A stretch of 64,000 nt of DNA from Phaeocystidibacter sp965659415 (lineage in GTDB: Bacteria; Bacteroidota; Bacteroidia; Flavobacteriales; Schleiferiaceae): contig CBFHVA010000001.1 in the NCBI GenBank assembly GCA_965659415.1, forward strand, positions 232,587 through 296,586, written 5' to 3'. Below, piece after piece: positions 43,227-50,992 of this stretch. Position numbers and translations under genes: made by a program. How positions within the stretch are numbered: position 1 is the first letter of the stretch; each line of letters begins with the position of its first letter. The notes beneath the pieces were generated by a model that was not told the origin of the DNA, did no database searches, and worked only from the letters and a program-made list of their open reading frames with translations.

Positions 43227-46082
43227 ATGCCCTTGGAATCATCCGAAACTCTTTCTGAAGTAAGCGCGAAATACGGAACGATTGACGTGTATGGTGCGCG
43301 CGTACACAACCTTCGAGATGTGGATGTGATGCTTCCAAGACGCTCATTAGTCGTAATCACTGGCTTGAGTGGATCGGGTAAATCATCCTTGGCATTTGAT
43401 ACCATTTACGCCGAAGGACAGAGGCGTTATATCGAAACCTTCTCGGCCTACGCTCGACAGTTCTTAGGTGGCATGGAGCGACCAGATGTCGACAAGATCG
43501 AAGGCTTGAGTCCCGTGATTGCCATCGAACAAAAAACCACCAGCAAGAACCCTAGGTCAACTGTAGGAACAGTAACGGAAATTTACGATTTCCTTCGACT
43601 CCTATTTGCGCGCGCTGGCACGGCCTACTCCTATAACACAGGGGAAAAAATGGTCAGCTATACCGATGATCAGATTTCCAAGAGCTTATTTGAGCGATTC
43701 ACTGGCAAGCGTATTGCTCTGTTGGCTCCCATGGTGAGGTCTCGAAAGGGACATTATCGTGAATTGTTTGAACAGGTTGCTAGACAAGGTTTTGTTCGTG
43801 CCCGCGTAGACGGGGAATTGGTTGAAATCTCTAAAGGAATGCGGCTTGATCGATATAAGACGCATGATATTGAGATTGTGATTGACCGAATGGAGCTGAA
43901 TGAAGAATCGAATGCTCGCATTCAAGCCTCCATCGGAACGGCCATGCATCACGGAAAGGGAATCATGATGGTCATGGATCTAGACACGAACGAAACGGCC
44001 TATTTCAGTAGGCATCTAATGTGTCCTACTACAGGAATTGCTTATCCTGACCCTGAACCCAATACTTTCTCGTTTAACTCTCCAAAGGGCGCTTGCCCTA
44101 CTTGTAATGGCATTGGAACCGTTAAACGTGTAGATCTAGGCAAGGTTATCCCAAACCCGAAGAAGTCTATTAAAGGTGGCGGACTAGCCCCTCTTGGTGA
44201 ATACAAGCGCAGTTGGATATTCAATCAGGTTGAAATGATCGGACAAAAATTCAAGTTCGACCTAAGCACGCCTATTGAAGAGATATCAGAAGAAGGCATT
44301 GATGTGCTCTTAAACGGATTGGAAACCACCTTCGAGGTGCAAAGCAAATCGCTGGGTGTTACCCGAAAATATCGCATCGATTTTGAAGGTATCATCAATT
44401 TCATAGAGAATCAATACCACAACTCAAAGAGTAAGAGCATTCAACGTTGGGCGGATGATTTCATGGAATCGTCTGTTTGTTCGGAATGCAATGGTTCAAG
44501 GCTTCGAAAAGAAAGTCTGCACTTCAAGATTGGTGATTTTAACATTGCCGATCTAACCATGATGCCGATTTCGGATTTTTCAAATTGGCTCGAGGGGTCT
44601 CTTGAAGGAATGGCTGACATTCAACGCAAGATTGCGGTTGAAATCATCAAGGAGCTTCGTGACCGCACCGGCTTTTTGATGGATGTTGGATTGGGATACC
44701 TCAACCTAAATCGCCCTGCCAAGAGTCTTTCAGGAGGTGAAGCGCAGCGCATCAGGTTGGCCACACAAATTGGTTCACAGCTCGTAAATGTTCTCTATAT
44801 CCTGGATGAACCCAGTATTGGTTTGCATCAAAGAGATAATCACAAGCTGATTAACTCGCTGAAACGACTTCGTGACGTCGGCAATTCAGTACTGGTAGTG
44901 GAGCACGATAAGGACATGATTGAATCGGCGGATTACGTCTTGGATATTGGCCCAGGTGCTGGAGTGCACGGTGGACATATTGTAGCTAAAGGTCAGCTCA
45001 ACGACATACTCGATTCAAACAGTCTTACCGCGGAGTATTTAAAAGGTACGCGGGAAGTTCCAGTACCCCAAGAAAGACGCGAGGGCAATGGTGCATCCAT
45101 TGAGCTTTTCGGAGCATCGGGGAACAATCTCAAGAATGTAAACGTCTCTATCCCGCTAGGTACGTTGACGGTTGTAACCGGAGTTTCAGGCTCTGGGAAA
45201 TCCACCTTGATCAACGAAACGCTCTACCCTATTCTCAGTCAGCACTTTTATCGTTCAGTAAAAAAGCCATTGCCATACGACCGAATTGAAGGGATCAGGC
45301 ACCTCGACAAGGTTATAGATATCGATCAAAGTCCTATTGGTAGAACGCCGCGTTCTAACCCTTCCACTTATACAGGGGTATTTGGCGATATCCGGAATCT
45401 CTTTGCCAAACTTCCAGAGTCGCTTATCAGAGGGTACAAACCAGGAAGATTCAGCTTTAATGTAAAAGGCGGTCGCTGCGAAACTTGCGAGGGTGCTGGT
45501 GTTCGTGTAATTGAAATGAATTTCCTTCCGGATGTTTACGTGCCATGTGAAACTTGTCAGGGCAAGCGCTTCAACCGCGAAACATTGGAAATTCGCTATA
45601 AAGGAAAATCGATTTCTGACGTGCTGAATATGAGTGTCGAAGATGCGCTTGAGTTCTTCGAACCCATTCCAAAAATCAAGAACAAACTCAAAACTTTGAA
45701 CGATGTAGGCCTTGGCTACATAACTCTTGGTCAACAATCCACAACCCTCTCCGGCGGAGAAGCTCAACGCGTTAAACTAGCTACGGAACTCTCAAAACGC
45801 GATACAGGCAACACACTTTACATTTTGGACGAGCCAACCACAGGTCTGCACTTCGAAGATGTTCGCGTGCTCATGGAAGTGATTGAGAAGCTTTTAAAAA
45901 GAGGGAATACCGTGCTTATTATCGAGCACAATATGGATGTAATTAAACGAGCCGATCACATCATCGACATAGGACCCGAAGGAGGTGCTGCTGGAGGCGA
46001 AGTGGTGGCCACAGGCACTCCGGAGGAAATCGTTCAAGTTCCCCACTCCCTAACCGGACAGTTTCTGAAGCTGGAGTTATAG
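43227..46082 (+). CDS. uvrA: Excinuclease ABC subunit A
   Basis: The 951-residue DNA-damage recognition ATPase has two ABC modules. The first Walker A is GLSGSGKSSLAFDT, the second GVSGSGKSTL, both with LSGGEAQR signatures. Zinc-type cysteine pairs are seen as CPTCNGIG/CSECNGSR and CETCEGAG/CETCQGKR. It works with UvrB and UvrC in nucleotide excision repair; neither is in the window. The start ATG at 43227 is one codon before PLESSETLSEVSAKYG. A weak hairpin (46099-46126) downstream may end its transcript. Confidence 0.96.
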   Translation: MPLESSETLSEVSAKYGTIDVYGARVHNLRDVDVMLPRRSLVVITGLSGSGKSSLAFDTIYAEGQRRYIETFSAYARQFLGGMERPDVDKIEGLSPVIAIEQKTTSKNPRSTVGTVTEIYDFLRLLFARAGTAYSYNTGEKMVSYTDDQISKSLFERFTGKRIALLAPMVRSRKGHYRELFEQVARQGFVRARVDGELVEISKGMRLDRYKTHDIEIVIDRMELNEESNARIQASIGTAMHHGKGIMMVMDLDTNETAYFSRHLMCPTTGIAYPDPEPNTFSFNSPKGACPTCNGIGTVKRVDLGKVIPNPKKSIKGGGLAPLGEYKRSWIFNQVEMIGQKFKFDLSTPIEEISEEGIDVLLNGLETTFEVQSKSLGVTRKYRIDFEGIINFIENQYHNSKSKSIQRWADDFMESSVCSECNGSRLRKESLHFKIGDFNIADLTMMPISDFSNWLEGSLEGMADIQRKIAVEIIKELRDRTGFLMDVGLGYLNLNRPAKSLSGGEAQRIRLATQIGSQLVNVLYILDEPSIGLHQRDNHKLINSLKRLRDVGNSVLVVEHDKDMIESADYVLDIGPGAGVHGGHIVAKGQLNDILDSNSLTAEYLKGTREVPVPQERREGNGASIELFGASGNNLKNVNVSIPLGTLTVVTGVSGSGKSTLINETLYPILSQHFYRSVKKPLPYDRIEGIRHLDKVIDIDQSPIGRTPRSNPSTYTGVFGDIRNLFAKLPESLIRGYKPGRFSFNVKGGRCETCEGAGVRVIEMNFLPDVYVPCETCQGKRFNRETLEIRYKGKSISDVLNMSVEDALEFFEPIPKIKNKLKTLNDVGLGYITLGQQSTTLSGGEAQRVKLATELSKRDTGNTLYILDEPTTGLHFEDVRVLMEVIEKLLKRGNTVLIIEHNMDVIKRADHIIDIGPEGGAAGGEVVATGTPEEIVQVPHSLTGQFLKLEL

Positions 46083-46098
46083 TCCAGATTCGTCATGA

Positions 46099-46132
46099 AC
46101 CCACCGTCATTCGTGAAATGGTGGGTAAAAAT
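46099..46132 (+). terminator. Possible terminator after uvrA
   Basis: A 7-bp stem (ACCCACC 46099-46105, GGTGGGT 46120-46126) with a 14-base loop, followed by an A-rich and not T-rich stretch. The missing T-run makes intrinsic termination doubtful. Confidence 0.3.
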
Positions 46133-46209
46133 AGGTGGGTAAAGTTGATGAGACGTAAACTAATGCGCACAATTTCGCGTATTTTAAGTGACCCTTATCA
46201 ACAAGAATT

Positions 46210-46920
46210 ATGACAGAGGAAGAAAAAAAAATAAAGCGCGCCTTCAAACGAAAGAACTGGAACGAGACTAAAACCAACGACAGCTGGGCCATTTTCAAGA
46301 TCATGAGCGAGTTCGTAAATGGCTACGAACACATGTCGCGCATTGGACCATGCGTGAGCATCTTTGGTTCAGCGCGCACCAAGCCCGATGACCCTAACTA
46401 CAAGCTCGCCGAAGATATCGCTGAGAGACTCGCAAAGAAGGGATACGGTGTTATCACAGGAGGTGGCCCAGGAATCATGGAAGCGGGAAATAAAGGGGCT
46501 CAAAAAGGTGATGGTCCCAGCGTTGGGTTGAACATTGAATTGCCCTTTGAACAAAGTCACAATCCGTTTATTGACGACGATAAAAACTTGGCTTTCGACT
46601 ATTTCTTTGTGCGCAAAGTGATGTTTGTTAAATATAGCCAAGGTTTCATTGTAATGCCCGGAGGATTTGGGACACTCGATGAATTCTTCGAATCCATGAC
46701 GCTCATTCAGACGCATAAGATTGGTAGGTTTCCAGTAGTACTGGTTGGAACCAAGTTCTGGGGTGGACTCATTGATTGGATCAAGCAGACGATGCTCGAG
46801 GAGTTTCACAACATTTCTGCTGACGATTTGGACTTGTTTCAGCTGGTGGACACCCCTGAAGAAGCCGTGAATAAGATTGATGAATTCTACGCGAAGTACT
46901 TGCTCAAGCCAAACTTCTGA
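46210..46920 (+). CDS. LOG-family protein (TIGR00730), Rossmann-fold nucleotide phosphoribohydrolase type
   Basis: The 236-residue protein has the family motifs ITGGGPGIMEAGNKGA and MPGGFGTLDEFFE, the latter including the PGGxGTxxE catalytic segment of LOG-type cytokinin riboside 5'-monophosphate phosphoribohydrolases. In bacteria the natural substrate is often uncertain and may be nucleotides such as AMP. The long basic N-terminus (MTEEEKKIKRAFKRKNWNETK) is an extension usual in Bacteroidota. Its TGA stop at 46918-46920 is used in the overlap with the small membrane protein gene. Confidence 0.85.
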   Translation: MTEEEKKIKRAFKRKNWNETKTNDSWAIFKIMSEFVNGYEHMSRIGPCVSIFGSARTKPDDPNYKLAEDIAERLAKKGYGVITGGGPGIMEAGNKGAQKGDGPSVGLNIELPFEQSHNPFIDDDKNLAFDYFFVRKVMFVKYSQGFIVMPGGFGTLDEFFESMTLIQTHKIGRFPVVLVGTKFWGGLIDWIKQTMLEEFHNISADDLDLFQLVDTPEEAVNKIDEFYAKYLLKPNF

Positions 46921-47300
46921 TCTTTCGTAGTCTAATCAACGAACCTCTCGACTTCGATACCCGCGAGCAGAAGAAACCTATATACAATGTAAGATCTGTG
47001 CTCATCTTGGTGAGCATCGTTTTAAACGGGTTTATCTTCAAAGTACTTTATCTCCCTGGAGCAGAGATGTTCCTTCTTTTTGCTACTCCTCTGCTTTGCG
47101 GATATCTACTGTTTCAAACCATCAACGCGAAACCGTTCAGGCCTTTATTTCTGATAGTTCCCATATCCGTAATAATCGGAACATTGTACATACATATGAC
47201 CACCTTCGACTTCCCCGAGCAATGGAAACTTACCACTGCAACAGGCGCCGGTATGTTGGTGTTTCTGGGCATATTGCTGGTTGATCAGCCCAAGAGGTAG
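46917..47300 (+). CDS. Small hypothetical membrane protein, probably CTG or GTG start
   Basis: The open frame runs from within the LOG gene to TAG at 47298-47300. It encodes up to four hydrophobic helices (ILVSIVLNGFIFKVLYL, MFLLFATPLLCGYLLFQTI, PLFLIVPISVIIGTLYI, TGAGMLVFLGILLV). A GTG at 46998 gives 100 residues and starts in the first helix. A CTG at 46917 overlaps the LOG stop as CTGA and would restore a polar start (LIFRSLINEPLDFDTREQKK), giving 127 residues. I prefer the longer form because the upstream frame is clearly protein-like. Function unknown. Confidence 0.55.
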   Translation: MIFRSLINEPLDFDTREQKKPIYNVRSVLILVSIVLNGFIFKVLYLPGAEMFLLFATPLLCGYLLFQTINAKPFRPLFLIVPISVIIGTLYIHMTTFDFPEQWKLTTATGAGMLVFLGILLVDQPKR

Positions 47301-47309
47301 AAAAATTCT

Positions 47310-48242
47310 GGATTTACCAAATAAGCGAGTTATCGCGATTACCCGTCAAGTCCTCAAACCAATCTGTATTGTTTACGCCTTGCGACTCAGCCCATGAGGC
47401 AAAATTGGTATAGGCGGAAATGATTGGTGTGAATTCTACATTTTGAACGATTCTAAAATGTTCCGAGGTTTTTACATGAAAGAGCTCCTAAAACCTGCAG
47501 GAATGGTTTATTATTCCAGAGACAATTTGCGTGAGGTGGATTATTTTAAGAAGCACGGCATGCGACTCGAACCCCTAATCATGGCCAAAGCCGATGCATG
47601 TGTTTCTAACAGCGCCTATCTACGTGATGAATGCGCGAAGTTCAATCCCAATAGCTTTGACATCGGGCAAGAGTGTGACTTGAGCTTATTTGATCCTTCA
47701 ACTTCTCATAACCGCCCTTCTAATATACCAGAGACGGGAAAGCCCATCATAGGCTACCTGGGGGCACTTTTGTCGCTCCGACTAGACATCAAACTGCTCG
47801 AAGAGCTTTCGGCTAAAACACCGGATCTCACGTATGTTTTGGTAGGACCAGAAGACGATGATTTTCGTCAATCCGATTTGCACCATCGCGAGAATATGAT
47901 ATTTACCGGGCCATGCAAGCCGAGTGAGGCCGCGCAGTACATGAGTTTCTTCGATGTTTGTATGAATCCGCAACGCATTCATCCCATGACCATTGGAAAC
48001 TACCCTCGTAAAATTGACGAGTACTTAGCTTTAGGCAAACCAACTATTGCCACAAAAATAAAGGCCATGGATATGTTCGCCGAGCATGTTTATTTATGTG
48101 AATCAAGGGACGATTATGTGCGCGCCATGTAGGTCCATCGGTGAAAACTCAGTTGAAAGACAGCAGTCTCGTCGTGCATTTGCCCTCACGCACACATAGG
48201 AGAACTCGATTGGTAAGATGTATGAAGCAATGCGATCAGTGG
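47310..48242 (+). pseudogene. Broken GT4-family glycosyltransferase gene
   Basis: The centre of the frame (47443-48132) encodes 229 residues of a group 1 glycosyltransferase with NDSKMFRGFYMKELLKP, MVYYSRDNL, IGYLGALLSLRLDIKLL, LVGPED and IGNYPRKIDEYLALGKPTIATK (the donor-binding end). Upstream the same frame has a TGA at 47395-47397 with protein-like sequence before it (LPNKRVIAITRQVLKP). Downstream the frame ends TAG at 48130-48132, while a +1 shift reads SIGENSVERQQSRRAFALTHT and then a TAG where WENS would be expected. So there are an N-terminal loss, a frameshift and a Trp-to-stop change. It faces another broken glycosyltransferase gene. Confidence 0.75.
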
Positions 48243-48244
48243 GT

Positions 48245-49401
48245 CTATGTATTTGACCCCTTCTCCGTTACATTAAAGGTTTTCGCACTGTCTTTTTTGA
48301 AGCCCAATATTCCTTTAACCAAGGCCAGCATAGCTATTGGAGCGTAAAAGATGGCGTTCAGCATCTTTCGATTGTACCTTTCTCTAGGAATGGCAAACGC
48401 AAAGGCAAAGCCCATGGTCAAAAAGTAATTAGCGGCCCATCGAAACAAGCCCAGAAGAAAGTCCACCACGGTCAATGCAGGTAGCAAGTCCAGCAAAATA
48501 AACTTTGGTATAAATCCCCATTCTAACCACTTGTCGAAGTAACCCATATTTCCACGTAAGAGCTGCGCCAATGCATTTCCTGTATTGGTGGCAAAGGCTG
48601 TGTATTGACTGCTAATCCAACGGGTGCATTGTGGACTAAACTGTTGGTGTTTAGAGACTTTTTCGTCTAGCACCACAACCTCTTTCCAGTGGTCAATCCA
48701 TACTTTATTCTGAAGGAGCCACAGTTCGTAGAATTTATCATCGCCCGACATTTCTTCATCAATAGAATTCACCATATCATAGAATATTTGCCAAGAAAAA
48801 AAACATGGCCGAGCCCGTGAGTGCAGAGGGAATACCAAGTGCACCATGTCCGGCTCTGAAGATGGAAATGCCAATTGCCTCATTAAGCTTATCCAAATAG
48901 GCCATCGGAGTATCCGTATTCAAGGCAGACCGGTTCCTTTGCACGGCACAGTCTAATTCTCCTGCCTTCAAAATACCCTCCCAAGCTCCTGATGCCAATT
49001 GATCATCCGCATCGAGTATAAGTACGCGATCAAAACCGTCTTTCTTGAATGCCTCACTGGCTAGTTTTAAGCTCTTGGCTTTAGTGCTCTTGTCGAGTTT
49101 GAATTCGAGATAGCTAGCGCCTAAACGTTCAATTTCCCCGAGGGTGACATTCTTTAACCCATCGGCCAATACCACAATTTTGGGTGGTGACGAACTCGTT
49201 TTCTGCTCTAAGTCGACCACCGTTGGAATGCTCACCTCGTCTTCCTTGTAAACCGGTATTAATATGATCCAACGAAAAGAGCTTCCCTTTCGAGAAGCTC
49301 TGGCTCTATAGAAAATGAATCCAATCGCAAAAATCAACTAGTAGGCAACCTGAATTCCGAGATAAGCCTTGAATATTGCAAAATATCCAATCCATAAAAT
49401 G
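48245..49401 (-). pseudogene. Broken or phase-switched GT2 membrane glycosyltransferase gene
   Basis: Two frames together make one GT2 protein. The first half (49337-48777) has IILIPVYKEDE, VVLADG, DRVLILDADD (the DxD-type motif) and AVQRNRSALNTDTP; it continues upstream through an in-frame TAG (49338-49340) into a membrane helix (LGIQVAY*LIFAIGF). The second half (48883-48245) resumes after a run of eight T's (48796-48803 as A's) with FYDMVNSIDEEMSGDDKFYELW and three C-terminal helices. Deleting one T would join the frames. No start codon in good context is visible. It overlaps the T9SS stop region at its 5' end. Confidence 0.7.
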
Positions 49402-50991
49402 CTATTTAACCACGATTCGTTCTGTCCAAGATAAGTCAAAAGTCGCTACGCGAACCATGTAAACGCCGCTTGGAAGGTAAAAATCTATGCGGTGAGAATT
49501 GACTCCATTAGGCAACGAATGGCTGTAAACTTGTCTTCCAGACAAATCCAAGATCTCCACTTTGGCATCATTCAATGTGTTCTCCCAACTCAGTTCTACA
49601 GAATTGGCCGCTGGATTAGGCGAAAGTTGGAAAGCAAGCGGAGAATTCTCGCGAACGGAGAAATCGATTGGCAACAAACTGATCTCAATGGAATCGACTT
49701 GTCCCGATACGTAATCAAATGGCATGGCAACCGGGAAGTACCCGCTTAATGAAACGAATAAACTATCGCTAAAACTGCCCACTTTCGCTCTTCGAAAATC
49801 GGCAGAGAATGCATTGAGTTGCACCGAATCGTTGTCTTCTTTTAGATACACCTTAGCTGATGGGAGTAATAAACCGGTAACGCTATCCTTGATAACCACA
49901 TGCTTTCTAGCTGCAGGTGTATACTCATGATCGAGAATGAAAAGGCCCATTTGAATGTCTGTAATCAGCACATTTCCGCTCGGTAAATATGGGTAAGCAC
50001 CCCACGCACCGTCGAATCCGTCTCCAGAGAATGGAGAAGTATCATAATAACCCGTTTCTATTAACCAGCCAGGTACGGCAATATCTAGTATCTGGAGACC
50101 ATAGGTGTAGTAGCTCGTTACCAAGAAATCACCGTGAACATGTGCATTGTGTGGAATGGTGTTGTTATTCGGAGTAACCTGAAAACGATCCACTTCAGTC
50201 ACATTACCCAAATTACTCACGTCATAGGCTGCAATGTAACCGGCTGAAACTTCATCGGTAGTAAAGAGTGATTTCCCATCATCGCTGAGCCAGCAGTTGT
50301 GTGCAAAAACACTCGGTGTGTTGAATTGAGTCATGAACTGCGGTTGCGTCTTGTTTGACACATTAACTACCACCATACCGTTCTGAAGCGCGGCTCCCCA
50401 CAATGTGTCTCCACGCGCATAACCGTCATGGAAATACGTGGAGTTATAAATCCCCAAGAATGCTGGATTCCAAGGATCGGTAGCTACATCATACATCAAG
50501 GCTCCTCCAAACCCAACATCAGCACCAAATACATACAAAACGCCATTCTCATCCACCCAAAGGTTGTGCGAACGCGTAGCTGAATCTTCAATACCGTTCA
50601 AGAGCGCCTTGGGATACATGAACTTGTAGTGTGGGTTAACCATGCTATCAAGATCTACGATCAAAAGGCCATTGTTCGAAAGGCTGTTAGAGAAATCGTG
50701 CATTACATAGGCGTAGTGGTCCCATGTTTTGATGTCGCGCCATGTACTGGTAGACCCTGGAACGAAAAATTCCTCTACCGGAGTCGTAGGATTCGTAACA
50801 TTCACTACCGAAAAACCATTTCGCACACCTACTAAGGCGTATTCATTACCCGCAGTATCTGCATAACCCCAAACATCATTCAAGTTGGGGTTGTAGGAAA
50901 GCTGACCTAGGAGAGTGGTGTTCAGCGAGTCTTGCCCAAAACTCATCGTGCAAATGAGCGTCAGGCTAAGTAGTGTAAAGAGTTTCTTCAT
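49402..50991 (-). CDS. Choice-of-anchor B family protein with T9SS sorting domain
   Basis: The 529-residue secreted protein has a signal peptide (MKKLFTLLSLTLICTMSFGQ), a repeat-type beta-propeller region (LVIVD-like blocks such as YALVGVRNGFSVVNV and FLGIYNSTYFHDGYARGD up to about residue 350), a linker domain, and a C-terminal type IX sorting domain (FQLSPNPAANSVELSWE ... KVEILDLSGRQVYSHSLPNG ... GVYMVRVATFDLSWTERIVVK). It would be secreted to the cell surface. It starts 1 bp after the parC stop, so it probably shares a transcript with parC. Confidence 0.87.
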   Translation of the reverse strand: MKKLFTLLSLTLICTMSFGQDSLNTTLLGQLSYNPNLNDVWGYADTAGNEYALVGVRNGFSVVNVTNPTTPVEEFFVPGSTSTWRDIKTWDHYAYVMHDFSNSLSNNGLLIVDLDSMVNPHYKFMYPKALLNGIEDSATRSHNLWVDENGVLYVFGADVGFGGALMYDVATDPWNPAFLGIYNSTYFHDGYARGDTLWGAALQNGMVVVNVSNKTQPQFMTQFNTPSVFAHNCWLSDDGKSLFTTDEVSAGYIAAYDVSNLGNVTEVDRFQVTPNNNTIPHNAHVHGDFLVTSYYTYGLQILDIAVPGWLIETGYYDTSPFSGDGFDGAWGAYPYLPSGNVLITDIQMGLFILDHEYTPAARKHVVIKDSVTGLLLPSAKVYLKEDNDSVQLNAFSADFRRAKVGSFSDSLFVSLSGYFPVAMPFDYVSGQVDSIEISLLPIDFSVRENSPLAFQLSPNPAANSVELSWENTLNDAKVEILDLSGRQVYSHSLPNGVNSHRIDFYLPSGVYMVRVATFDLSWTERIVVK

Positions 50992-50992
50992 T

